64,000 nt of DNA from Gymnopilus junonius (Eukaryota > Basidiomycota > Agaricomycetes > Agaricales > Galerinaceae), in NCBI GenBank assembly GCA_015501075.1, contig JADNYJ010000026.1:248001-312000 (forward strand), given 5' to 3'. The notes beneath the pieces were generated by a model. The model was given only the letters and a program-made list of their open reading frames with translations, ran no database searches and was not told where the DNA came from. Positions within the stretch are counted from its first letter, which is position 1. Every line of letters starts with the position of its first letter. Below, one piece after another: positions 34,329 through 45,823 of the stretch. Made by a program: the position numbers and the translations under genes.

Positions 34329-37300
34329 ATGCTTTCAGACCACACCTCGGACTCTGTCCGGTCGCGCTCGCTGCCAGATGCTCAGAAAACCAAGAAGAGG
34401 CGACTGCACGGTGCCTGCGATGCCTGTAGAAAGAAGAAAAGTACGTCCGGTGATCCCAGTCTATGTCATGACATTACTCAATGCGACACTAGTCAAATGT
34501 ATGACTCTCGGGTATTGTCTTTCCGAATGCTAATTTCCTGCCTTGGCCCTTTTATCAAGGCGATAGTGCAGAGATGCCTGGAAAGATTTGTACAAATTGT
34601 CGCATCTCCAATATTCAATGCAGTCACGACATACCTCGTCAACCCAAGGTATCTCATCTCATTATCTAAATGCCTTCATCTACAACTACTAAACTGGGAA
34701 CAGAAATCGGAGACACAACAGACGTGAGTGTCATTCGTTATGTAGGACCCCCATTCTGGAATCTCATCTTCTATATTCAGTTACATTCGCAGGCTGGAAG
34801 AGAAGCTGGCAAAGATGGAAAATTACCTTCAAAAAGTGCATCTCACATGATTGTTGCACCTGTTCCCTTTTTCTGATAGCGATTTTAGACACATCCAGAC
34901 CAAGATATCGACCACCTTATTGAAACAACCGCTGACGATTCTGCCATTCAGAGTCCAAACGACACGGTAAAGGCTGCTTCCCCGAGCTATCCGGATCTCA
35001 AGTATCCCATTCCTCATTCAGTATCCACGGATGCAGCTTCGGCCGTGTCAACCCCGCCCGATACAGTCGATGACCAGCCAGAGTCTTCTGATGATGGTGA
35101 CGACCTTGCCCATGTCGCGCTCGCCGAACATTTGAGTTCCCTGTCAATAGCCGCCGTCGACGACCGATTCTTTGGCCAGTCCAGGTAGATTTCTAAAAAA
35201 AATTCCTTGGTTTTATCTCGTCTTCATGTTCCCCAGCACTTTTATGTTCGCCAAGCAGGTATCAAACGTAAAGAGTGAAATAACCGGTACACCACTCAGG
35301 CCGGATCCTTCCAGGTTCAGAAGGCCACTATATTGGGATCTGAGGCCGGTATGTTTCATTCTTATTCTACTCGTCTGTATATTCAAGACAATCATTTTAG
35401 TGGGAAATGGCATATGCCCTTACTCCTGAGCCTTCCTATGTTTTCCCTGAAGAAGAGCTTCTGCAGAATCTCGTCGCTCTATATTTCGAAAGAATGAACC
35501 CCGTTTTGCCGGTTTTGCACAAGCCCAGCTTCCTCAAGTCTATTTCTGCTGGGCAACATAACTGGGATGCATCTTTCGGTGGTACAGTGCTTCTTGTGTG
35601 CGCCATCGGCGCTCGCTATTCACAGGATACTAGAGTGACCGTTGGCAACGACCCTTCTGGCCTGTCTGCCGGATGGCAGTACTTCTGCCAGGTCCCATTG
35701 CACAGGAAATCAATGTTTTACAAGTCGACAATCTATGACCTGCAGTACTATTGTGTAAGCTGCAGCCTTTGTGCCTCTGCTCAAGTTGATAACATGATTC
35801 CAGCTTGCAACAGTGTACCTGATCGGTACCTCAATCCCCCATGTTTCTTGGAATTTCCTAGGACTTGGGGTGCGATATGCCTTGGAAAAGGGTGCACACC
35901 GTCGGAAAGGTCACAATCAGAAAGTTTCTCCCGAGGATGAGCTTCTGAAACGATGCTTTTGGTTCGGTAATATAATATGATATTGAACTGCACCTTCTCT
36001 GACCCTGTGACCTAGGTGCTTAATCTGTATTGACCGACTCATGAGCTCATTCCTTGGGCGTCCATGCGCCATTCACGACGAAGAGTGAGTGCCTCTTATT
36101 TTCGATCTGTTGTGTTGTCCTGCTGAGAAGGCACCAGGTTCGATATAGAATATCCCATTGAATGCGATGATGAGTATTGGGAGACAGAAAACCCAGAGAA
36201 CGCATTCAAGCAACCAGCTGGAAAGCCTTGCTCTATCACAGCCTTCGTTTGTCTTATAAAGCTGTGCGAAATTCTTAGTTTTGCTCTGAGGACTCTTTAT
36301 TCCACAAAGAAGTCCAAAGTTCTCGTAGGGCTCATAGGGCATGAATGGGAGCATCGAATCGTCGCAGAACTCGATTCCTCACTGAACAAATGGAAGGATA
36401 GCCTCCCTGATTTTTGTTCGTGAGATTTTCCTGGGCCAAATTTCTATTGCTGAATTTCATCACCTAGTGCAATGGGATCCCGAACGAGCAGATCTCCAGT
36501 TCTTCCATCAATCAGTTGTCCTGCATTGCGGATATTATTATGTGCAGATCCAGACACATCGACCTTTCTTGACTAAGAAATCTCCCTTGTCTTTCTCCTC
36601 GCTAGCGATGTGCACCAATGCCGCTAGGTCATGTAGTCATGTTGTGGAAGCTTCCATGACGAGAGGATTTTGGATCTCTCCACACTTGATAGTCAGTTGT
36701 CATTTGCTTATTCATGTCTTGTTCTTTGATCTTTCTTGCCAATTCAGATAGCTGCTGCTGCTGCTGGACTCGTCATTGTTCTCAATCTGTTAATCAATCA
36801 AGAATCAGGTCTCGCTGGGGATCCTGTAAAAGAGATAGGAAACCTTCAGAAGATTATGGCCTTCCTCAGAGAATGCGAGAAAAGGTGAGTACCTTCCACG
36901 TAGTTTAATTGCTCGAAGGGTTCTGACAAGCAGCCAGATGGCATACTTCAGGGCGCCTAGTGTGAGACCTTTTCTCATTACTATGTTTCATCGACCTCAC
37001 CAAAAGACAGGGACATGCTGACCGAAATCGGTTCTTTACAAGACTACCAACCAAGGTCATCTGGCAAGCGTCGGCGTGGACAATCCGTCACAAATCATAC
37101 GAAGCTGCTCCTGCGCCACCGCCAAATTTTATTTCCGTCAATTCCAGCTATTCCGCTCCTGCAGCAGTGCCAGCAACTGCGGTCAACACTAATCCGTTCC
37201 CTTCGAGCACCGCTGCAGCCATGCCGACCAATGATTGGGATCTCAGCAATTTGTTGCTCATAGAAATGGGATATATACAAGCGAATGCGGGACAAGATAC

Positions 37301-37599
37301 AATGCAGCCTGTGCCTGCCTTTGGTAACCCCTCGTTAACAGCTCCTCAACTGTTCCCCACGGGACAGTATGCCCATATTACCAGAACTACGCCGGATAGT
37401 ATCCCGCAGTCGCGGACTTTTTGATGAGTGATGATATGTTTGCGCTCTGGCCAGATATTCCAGCTCCGGGGCTATGAGGTATTTTCATTTCAATTTTCCG
37501 GGCGCTTGTAATAACTGACGTGTTGATAGTGCAGATGAGTGGGATGCTTACCTTGCAAATATAAGTCAGGCACGACAGATGACTAACCCTGCCTACTAA
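34329..37599 (+). CDS. Zn2Cys6 transcription factor with fungal-specific TF domain
   Basis: Nuclear DNA-binding regulator. The zinc cluster is split by introns: CDACRKKK in exon 1 and PGKICTNCRISNIQCSHDIP in a later exon. The fungal_trans domain runs through YVFPEEELLQNLVALYFERM, PVLPVLHKPSFLKS, ALEKGAHRRKGHNQKVSPED, RCFWCLICIDRLMSSFLGRP and CAIHDEEFDIEYPIECDDEY, and further helical exons to DDMFALWPDIPAPG near the 3' end. The simple frame stops at a TGA (37475-37477). An exon reading ADEWDAYLANISQA and ending TAA at 37597-37599 follows an intron-like stretch and matches the usual C-terminus, but is off by one frame unless a GC donor is used. I give the longer end. Target genes are unknown; prpD lies 334 bases away, divergent. 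Confidence 0.85.
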
Positions 37600-37832
37600 C
37601 CAATTCATTCGATCTGTATTTTACTCTTAATTTGGGTTTTTACTACTCTTCGGGAAATGATTGTAACTTGATAAGTAATTTATGCTAAACCCCCTTGCAT
37701 GTACAGTAGTTATTTGTACGATTCTTCGACTGGGAATAATAATAATCAGAGACAATGAACTTTGAAGTGCATTCCGCTCGATGTATCATGTAGAGTTTCG
37801 CGTCCCCGTGACTGACTATATTGCAAACCACC

Positions 37833-39233
37833 ATGAACGCTGGGACTACTCATGCAATCGAATCTCTTTTCGGTCCGTCGTCCCAGAAGATCGAACTTTC
37901 AAACTTCATAGAATCGTCTTCCGAGTTATATCTCCTAACTCATGAACAGGAAACATTCCCTGATCACATAATTGACGAGTGCAGGTGAGGAAGTACCCTT
38001 CCAAACCGATTGGCCTAGCTTAAATTGGAGGGCTTCTTTCTCTCAGCATCTCAGAAATACACAAACTGCTTAACGATACTTGGTCTAATCCAACGCTGTC
38101 TGCTCACCTCATTCGGGACCATGATAATACGATCTCGGCTTTGCATTCATTGCATTCCACTCCCAATCAAAAACCTCAGAAATTAAGTAGAAGGTCGCAC
38201 CTACCCGACCCTGACAAGTTGCCTGTGGAAGTTACCACCTTGCAGAAAAAATTGGATGCTGTTTCCCTCAACAGTTTTAGGTATTTCGAACATACCAGCG
38301 ATATCCTTCACTAAGCTGTTTGCAGACTAAAAGCGGATTCAGTCCATTTCATGCGCACACAAAAAAATGCCGACAAGAACATTTTGCAAGATCCTGTATG
38401 TTATATCTATCTGCCATAGCGTCATCATCGTCTACACTTTGTCCAGATACAAAAGTCCTTTTCAACTCTGGACGCTGGGCAACCTGAAGCGGTCATCACC
38501 ATCTCGATACACCACAGAATACATTGGGGACCAAGCTATGTTACACGCTCTTCTCAGCATGCATTTTTGTCCTCCCAAACCTTGCAAGACATATACGACG
38601 CAATTCCCTGTGAGTCAAAGCACCTTCCCCCTGAATTAGGTCTCCCAGAAGGGCAAACCGGCTGCGTCATATGCATCGAAGATTTTGCATACGGTGATGG
38701 TGTGGGCGCAGAAGACTACGCAACGTACGTGGCTAAATCTGGTATAGCCCTACTTTATCTGACCATAAAATCAGGATGTTGCTGAAATTGCTTGAATCTT
38801 CGCGTAAGAAGTCTTCCAGGAAACTTACCAAGGCTCCAACTTGCCAGCGAGAGACGAAGTTGAGCGGCCTTTCTCTTCGGATTGCTGAACCGTACTGGTT
38901 GATTCACCACGGCAATTGCGAGCATTTTGTAGTCGTTGATCAAATTAGGTGAGAATCGTGCATTCAACTCACTCGTTTCAGTTCCATATCCTTCTCAGGT
39001 TACTTCACCCCTTTGATCCTCGTTCTGGTTATCCGTTGACTCTTCAAATTGTGCCTGCCATGTTGGACTTGTGCCGCGCATGTACTAAGGTTCCAGCTGT
39101 ACTCTCTGTCGTAGGCGATGTTAGATTGGCGGAAAGTCCATGCCTCTTATGCGGGCCTTGCTGGAGGAGTATGGGTGCATCGGAGGACAAAGCTGTCATT
39201 GTACTACCCTTAGTCGAGCCTTCTTACAGATAG
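37833..39233 (+). CDS. snRNA-activating protein complex subunit 3 (SNAPC3-like)
   Basis: Predicted subunit of the complex that recognises the proximal sequence element of snRNA gene promoters. Start MNAGTTHAIESLFGPSSQK. After a helical N-terminal half with several introns come a motif with cysteines QTGCVICIEDF, the block YWLIHHGNCEHFVVVDQIR, and LLHPFDPRSGYPLTLQ. The C-terminus is Cys-rich, LDLCRACTKVPAVLSVVGD and LAESPCLLCGPCWRSMG, which together match the zinc-binding C-terminal SNAPC3 (SNAP50) domain. Protein length is about 360-380 residues. It is followed 205 bases later by COG7 on the same strand. Confidence 0.82.
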
Positions 39234-39438
39234 ATGATGGGTGCCATGTTTTCGAAGTTTCCGCGCCACGCTCTCCTAGTTTGCTCCTAGTAGTAGGTAG
39301 TGGCGGGGCGGCTTGCCATGACTTATGGCGGGACCACGCCATATTTAGACACGAGAGTATTGCCAAACATCACGTCCGAATGGATAGCTGCGGTCAGGGC
39401 AGCCTCTGTAGACTTCAGCTCTCGTATTACTATTAGGA

Positions 39439-42099
39439 ATGGCTATCCCAACCTTCACGAACCAGGTCGTCGATTTGTTAGATCAGCATGACGATGTGGT
39501 TTCGTGGATCAACGACACGCTCACGCCGAATGACATCGATGACTCTTCCAGCGTTGATTTAGCCGTTCTCGACCAAGAAATAACCCAATTACTTTCTACC
39601 CTTGACATTGCATCTGAGGATACTTCTGCGCAGTTGGAACGTGCAATCGATGACATTTCGCGCGCTATACCCCGTCTGGCTTATGATCTCCACTTCATGA
39701 AAGACGGGGCTTCTACCCTCCAAAATGCACTGGTGGGTGTGCTTCAACGATCTCGCGACGCGGTACCGAAAGAGACAAGTGTGGCGTTGGACAATCTGCA
39801 TCACTTGGACATGATAAAGGGAAGGATGGAGGTCTCTCGCGAGGTCCTTCGGGAAGCTGAGAGCTGGAGCACTCTGGAGCATGAAGTATCATCGCTCATT
39901 CTTGAAAAGAGCTATGCAAAAGCTGCTGACAGGCTATCTGAGGCAAACAAAAGCATGGTGGTTTTCCAGAATACCCCTGAATATGATCCTCGTCGAACTC
40001 TAATGGTTAACCTTCAAAACCAACTCGAGGCTGCCCTGAGCACGGCATTGGTATCAGCAATCAATTCGCAAGATTTATCTGCTTGCCGAGACTATTTCTC
40101 TATATTTTTTACCATACAGCGCGAATCGGAGTTTCGAAATTACTACTATGCTTCCCGGAGGGCCTCAATCGTTTCGTTTTGGCAGGATACCCCGCTGGTC
40201 GAGTTGGACCTTTCTTCCCCTCCGTCTAGTAGCGGACCTGTTCAGAGCTTCACAGAATTCCTCCAGAAGTTTTACTCGAACTTCCTATCTCTCCTTAACT
40301 TAGAGAGAATTGCCATCTCTTCCATTTTCCCAGATCCCTCCAACACACTATCCCAGTTCATCTCTTCCACCATAACATCACTGCAGCCGACCATTTCTCA
40401 GCGCCTTTCTTCATATGCATCCCATCATGGAGAATCAATACTAATCCACCTTATCCCTGTGTTGCGAGCAACTGAAGAATTTGCTACAGGAGTCGAACAT
40501 ATTATGGAAAAGATCAAATATGCTTCAAATGCGAACCTGCCGTCGACTCAAGGCAATACTTCAGAGAAGCCACAAACTCATCGACGGCGATCGAGTCGAA
40601 TGTCTATATCCCTAAGGTCTGGCCAACATCGCAGCTTACCGAGTACCGCCGGTCTCGTTAAAACAATTGTGGACTCCTTGGAAAATTTGGAGTGGGAGCA
40701 AGAGTTGTTTCAACCTTTTCTAGATTTACAGACAGATTATGCAACCCTAGAGCGAAGATACTTGGAGCATTCTTTCATCGAGATAATATCCAGTGACTCG
40801 CGGGATAAAATACAAGCCTCGGACAGGCCTCGACTTTTTAGGGAAAGAGCCGTCGATGTTTTTGGGATTGCAGAAAATAGCATGAGCAGATGCAAGGCTT
40901 TCACATATGGCTATGGTGCAGTCGGTCTGATTCATGCCCTGGATGGCTTCTTTCAATCATTTATAGATATGTGGACCGCTGACATTCAGACTGGTTCCTA
41001 TAATCAGCCTTCCGTAAGCAAAGGATCTGTGTCAGATAACGAGCTTTCGGATCTGGATTACACAGCTCAAGATTGGTCCAGTATCCAGCTATCTCTTCAT
41101 CTGCTATCATCAGCACGAACTGTTTTTGACCGGTTGGTTGTGTTCGAGACTAAACTCCGAGCATATCTTAGTCAAGTTGCTACCCTCTTCCGAATGGCCG
41201 CAAACGATCCACTCAACTTTCCCATAGCTACAACTAAAGGGGAGAGCCAATTATTGGAACAATCGACGCTCAATTCGACCGACTTGCACGCTCTTCTGAT
41301 TGCTGTTGAAACTGATTCCGGTGCGCGCGATCCTCCCTACTCGGCTTCGCTTCGTCTCCAGGCGCCAGCTCCAACTCCTTTAGAACCTTTGCTTGTCAAT
41401 GCAAGAAAAGCCCTGTCAACTTTCGCCCAGACATGCCAGACAGCAATGACGAAGACTATTTTGTCGCCTTTGCGAAGTCACTTGACTGGGTATGCTTCCT
41501 CATCTGGATGGCTTTCTACAGCGGACCCTAAAGCAGCCACTTCAAACAATGATCTCCGAGTGCCTACGTTCTCGCTTTCACATAGTGAAACGGTACAACG
41601 AGTTGCAGAGGGACTCTTGAATCTTCCTCGTTTGTTTGAAGTATATGCGGATGACGACGCTCTTGCATTTTCTTTAGAAACCCTTCCTTACGTGGAGACG
41701 GAAATGCTTCACAACTTGACCGAACAAGCAAACGACATGACAAGTCAGCAATCTCATCGGCGACGTTCTTCAATCTACATGAAGCCAACTGTGATCGATT
41801 CTGAATTGGTGTCCTCTGCTTGGCTTGTATCATTGGGACACACCTTCCTGGAATATCTCATAGCGGACATCCTTCCGGCTATTCCATCATTATCTATTGC
41901 AGGAGCTGCTCAATTATCTTCTGATCTGGAATACCTTTCTAACATTGTGCGTGCTCTCAATGTTGAACACAGGACATTGGAGCAGTGGAAGAGCTATGTC
42001 AGCATGGACAATGAAGAAGGGATGAGAACCTTAGCCAACAGTTCCAGTCCATTGGATCCAGTCTTGGAGCGTGTTGCAAAATTGCGCGGCTGGCGATAG
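39439..42099 (+). CDS. COG7: Conserved oligomeric Golgi complex subunit 7
   Basis: Lobe-B subunit of the COG tethering complex, which keeps glycosylation enzymes in the Golgi by tethering retrograde vesicles. It is one uninterrupted frame of 886 codons, unusual here, starting MAIPTFTNQVVDLLDQHDDV. The N-terminal helix region (DVVSWINDTLTPND; LSTLDIASEDTSAQLERAID) and the long all-helical body with VNLQNQLEAALSTALVSAI, FFTIQRESEFRNYYYASRRA and a conserved stretch LGHTFLEYLIADILPAIPSL fit COG7. The tail ends VLERVAKLRGWR. No membrane or signal segment is present. Confidence 0.88.
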   Translation: MAIPTFTNQVVDLLDQHDDVVSWINDTLTPNDIDDSSSVDLAVLDQEITQLLSTLDIASEDTSAQLERAIDDISRAIPRLAYDLHFMKDGASTLQNALVGVLQRSRDAVPKETSVALDNLHHLDMIKGRMEVSREVLREAESWSTLEHEVSSLILEKSYAKAADRLSEANKSMVVFQNTPEYDPRRTLMVNLQNQLEAALSTALVSAINSQDLSACRDYFSIFFTIQRESEFRNYYYASRRASIVSFWQDTPLVELDLSSPPSSSGPVQSFTEFLQKFYSNFLSLLNLERIAISSIFPDPSNTLSQFISSTITSLQPTISQRLSSYASHHGESILIHLIPVLRATEEFATGVEHIMEKIKYASNANLPSTQGNTSEKPQTHRRRSSRMSISLRSGQHRSLPSTAGLVKTIVDSLENLEWEQELFQPFLDLQTDYATLERRYLEHSFIEIISSDSRDKIQASDRPRLFRERAVDVFGIAENSMSRCKAFTYGYGAVGLIHALDGFFQSFIDMWTADIQTGSYNQPSVSKGSVSDNELSDLDYTAQDWSSIQLSLHLLSSARTVFDRLVVFETKLRAYLSQVATLFRMAANDPLNFPIATTKGESQLLEQSTLNSTDLHALLIAVETDSGARDPPYSASLRLQAPAPTPLEPLLVNARKALSTFAQTCQTAMTKTILSPLRSHLTGYASSSGWLSTADPKAATSNNDLRVPTFSLSHSETVQRVAEGLLNLPRLFEVYADDDALAFSLETLPYVETEMLHNLTEQANDMTSQQSHRRRSSIYMKPTVIDSELVSSAWLVSLGHTFLEYLIADILPAIPSLSIAGAAQLSSDLEYLSNIVRALNVEHRTLEQWKSYVSMDNEEGMRTLANSSSPLDPVLERVAKLRGWR

Positions 42100-44142
42100 G
42101 GCAAGTGTCAGGTAAGTTTACTTCAGTCGTTTCGGAAAGCTTGATATTGATGCTTTCACACCTTCGCTCTACTTACACTGGGACAGTTGACATCCTATTC
42201 GTGACAATTAATTCATTAGACCATCATCCCCGCTCCAAAAGTCCTAGTCAATCGCACATTCCGGATCCGCCTTCCATGTTATTGACAAGGAACGATAAAC
42301 TGTACCTGGCATTGCGCCTTAATGAGTAGTCAGTCTGTCACAATACGGCCAGACTATTATGTTAAACCCCTCGTTTGACGCTGCCACTTACGCTTGCAGG
42401 TTTTTGTCATCCACGCAGCCGCGCACCTCTTCACTTGATTGACGTCAACGGATAAAAGTTCCCTTGCATACCCATGACGTATAGCAAGTACCTGAGCCCA
42501 TTGAACAAGAGGGCGTACAAACCTGCATTTACTTTCTTTCAAAATCGAACTTGAAAAATAACCAGTTGAGTCCTGTTCTATTGTCACACCTTCTGGTCGC
42601 TACGCACTCAGCTTTTGTGGACACCGGGCTGGTTTGGAACGAATTCAGAATGGTAGCACGACCATGAAAGCCGGGGCAGCTGGTTTAGTCCCATTCGTCG
42701 GTCATCATCCATAACTGTCTGAGTACATATCAGTATAAATTGTAGCAGTTTTCGGATTCTGGATACGGACGGACAGGCTGCTTGACGACCCCGCAAATAC
42801 GGCATCAGCGACGTTGCGAAACATTTTCATCTTGACAAATTGAGTTAATGCGGGTTGGACTTGCTCACCGGTCATCGCTGGCATAACTAGTACGGATACT
42901 AACCCAGTTGAGAATCACGACAATCATTACTTAGGGGGGCTTGCGATAAAACTTTTCTTTATTGCCCAGCAAAAGCGGCAAACCTTTCGAAAGTCCTACT
43001 AATTTTTGCGGATTGAGTACCGCGCACCCCTGACATGCCGAGGAAGAAATGATGGGGACCTGGGCAGATGATGAATTTGAGTTGTTATCAACGTCCAACA
43101 TGTTGAACTAATAATGTCTAGCTTGACGATTGGCAAAGGGAATGGGGCGGTGGGAAGAGAGAAAACGCAACTAAGCTATTCAGCCTTTAAGTAAGTGGAA
43201 TAGACTTCAAACGCCACCACGCCGGTGAATGGAGGGCTGACCTCCTCCCCTCAAAAGATGATATGTAAGTACTTGGCGATTGCAAAGGCCATTCAGGAAC
43301 AGGGTCTCTTATCCACCCAGAATTACGAAATTCGGTCAATTAGCATTACACTGTATCAAATTGTCATCGAGTCTAGATGACTGTTATAAATGCAGCCTAG
43401 GGTTTGAATGTACACAGTTGGGGATGAGTCCTGCTAAATTCCGGAGGAATACAATGATTCAAGGCGTCACTTGGGGGCCAATTACAGAGCAGTCACCGTC
43501 AAGGAAAACCAAGATGCAAAAGACATAAAAGGTAATAATGGAAAGCATTTTAACTTTGGATGAAGAAATCAATCCCTCCCAGGAACGATGACACCGGTCA
43601 TAGTCTCCTGAGCACCAGTCTCCAGACTCAACAAGACCGAGTTCGGAAATCCTAGATGGAGTAACAAAACTTGAATATAAACAAGTGACACAAAAAATCG
43701 GTGTGCGGTCAAAATCGAATAACTTTTAATCCATATGCATCGGAGAGGAACACTTCGGAAGCCTTTAGCCAATATAATTATGATATATTATTAGAGGGAC
43801 ACACCTGTTCAAAGTATGAACAAACGTCATCAAGGTATATGGTATCGTTGTACCTGATCGATATACGCCTGCCCCGATGGAGATCTCGTAACTCTTGCAG
43901 CCTAAAGGAATGTCGGCTGCGGAGACTTTTTGGACTAACTTCCTTGGGTTGAGGAGCCGACCTAGGCGCGGGACTATTTGCTCCTAGTTAATAGGCAATA
44001 ACCATGTAACATGACATTCAAATCATTTTATCCCATCAGGAACGATACAGGTCTATAAGACCAGGACAATTTGAATCAGAGCGAATTTGAAAGCAACTTG
44101 TCCATCGCTAGAATATCTAGCTGCATCCTACCCACCGCAACA
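42100..44142. other. Two-kilobase gap with no convincing gene
   Basis: Both strands carry only short frames (under 85 codons) with no recognisable domain and no linked splice sites. AT-rich blocks occur near 42930-43010 and 43730-43800. It precedes the C2H2 gene and could hold its long promoter and 5' leader, or an untranslated RNA. No direct repeats or transposon ends were noticed by eye. Confidence 0.5.
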
Positions 44143-44962
44143 ATGGACCACAGCAAGGTAAATGCATCTTCTGTCTTTCCCGATGCTGATAATTGAACAA
44201 GCGCCCGTCGCAGTATCCCTCTTCACAATGGAACAGTGCCACGGCACAACAGTATCACCCTAGTGCTTATGGACAGGAAAATGTATATCATCATTCTTCC
44301 GTGCCAGTGAGCAGCTCGATGGCACCCCAGCCACTATCGCCTGCATACGACGGTTCAAATGTCCAGCACATGCCCGCATATCCGAACTATCCAAGCCATT
44401 ATTCATCAGGTTCATCCTCCACCAACCATCATTATCCCCACTCACCTGTCTCGCCTGACCTGCCAATGACTTACGCTCAGCATCAGCCTCTAAACCATAT
44501 TCCTCGTCCTCAATCCACAGCACCTTACCCATCCTCGCATTCTGGATCATATACGCACTCGCACCCCCATTCACCCTCATCACCTTACTTCGCGGAGGCT
44601 CGAGCAAGATCTAATTCCCAAGATTACGATCCTTTTCCTTCGCCCATTCTTGTTCCCCAATACACCGAAATTCCCATTCCGCAAACAATTGGCATCTCGT
44701 CAGACTATCCCCCTTCTCCAATGAGACCATTCTCATGCGATATCTGTGCACTATCATTCAATCGTCAACATGATCTGAAACGCCACAGAGAAACACACAC
44801 TGGAGAGAAACCATATCTATGCAATGGAGGATGCGGCAAAACCTTCACCAGAAAAGATGCACTGAAGAGGCACCAGGTTAGTCGAGTTCTTAACAAGATA
44901 TGACCGTTCTGACAGAAGTCTTGCAGCTTGTGAAGAAGTGCGGGAATGACGACATCTTTTGA
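44143..44962 (+). CDS. Two-finger C2H2 transcription factor with Pro/Ser/His-rich N-terminus
   Basis: Predicted nuclear regulator of about 240 residues. A tiny first exon MDHSK joins RPSQYPSSQWNSATAQQYHP. The N-terminal 180 residues are disordered and rich in Pro, Ser, His and Tyr. The DNA-binding part is at the C-terminal end: PFSCDICALSFNRQHDLKRH and CNGGCGKTFTRKDALKRHQ, joined by the classical linker HTGEKPY. The last exon is only LVKKCGNDDIF, ending TGA at 44960-44962. FNRQHDLKRHRETHTGEKP and FTRKDALKRHQ resemble fungal regulators that act in development and stress. The orthologue could not be named with confidence. It lies behind a 2-kb non-coding stretch. Confidence 0.88.
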
Positions 44963-45161
44963 GCCGCAGAGCACAAATCCAAGTTGTCGAGGAGTCCTCA
45001 TCTGAACGACGCGCAGGCTTGTCAGCATGTATTTTTATTCTTAAATGCTTGATACATATAATGATCTGAATGCAATTAATGGTTGAGAGCGTCAACCAAC
45101 GTAGTACAATGTCAATTAAAGCAGATTGACCTTAATCAGCGTAATATAATCCCGATGGTCC

Positions 45162-45823
45162 TCACGAGAATGTTTTCTCGAGTACCCAAGCGTCTTGCGG
45201 GACAATTTTCTTGTAATACTCTTTCTGAATCCCAACTTCGTTGAAACCGTGACGTTCATAAAACTTCTTTGCGTCGTGATTTGACACTTGGACATGAAGA
45301 TAGATCTTGTTGATCTTGGGTTTTATGTGCGTAGCCGCAGCTGCCAAAACGAGTTCGAGAGCCTGTGAGCCGAGTTTGCGCGAGCGGTATGGCTACATTG
45401 GATTCAGTTTTGGCTGTTTTGGTGTCAAGTTCTGTATACTGACTGCTAGAACACCCATGGTCATCAGGTATAACAGATTCTGTCCATCCTTGTTTTCAAG
45501 CCGACAACAGATCGTTCCGACCTATGAATGGGGCTATAAAAAGACTGGGACTGGTAACATTTTTATATGTTTAACCCACAGGTATATCATTATAGTAAAC
45601 TGTAATCAGGCGTTAAATGGCATCCTACAATGAAAAGAGGACTTTGAAACGCACCAAGTTGACAAAATTCCTCGACTTCGGGCAGAAGGATATCTTTGTA
45701 GAATTTTTCACTATATTTAATTGGAAAAAGGACGGAGTTAAGTTTGCGAACGGTTCCTAGATTATTGGGTGTTATCGGTGCGAATGTAATTCGTGGAGAT
45801 GGTTTGGCAGAACCGTTCGACAT
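45162..45823 (-). CDS. NAA50: N-alpha-acetyltransferase 50 (GNAT fold)
   Basis: Acetylates N-terminal Met of proteins, usually with the ribosome-bound NatA complex. The start at the ATG 45821-45823 reads MSNGSAKPSPRITFAPITPN. Conserved parts are LNSVLFPIKYSEKFYKDIL, YNDIPVGTICCRLENKDG, LYLMTMGVL, the acetyl-CoA-binding PYRSRKLGSQAL (a variant of RxxGxG), and IYLHVQVSNHDAKKFYERHG with YYKKIVPQDAWVL near the C-terminus, all standard in NAA50. Three short introns interrupt it. The RxxGxG-like loop reads SRKLGSQ, slightly unlike the RRLGIGT of animals. Stop at 45162-45164; convergent with the C2H2 gene. Confidence 0.93.
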
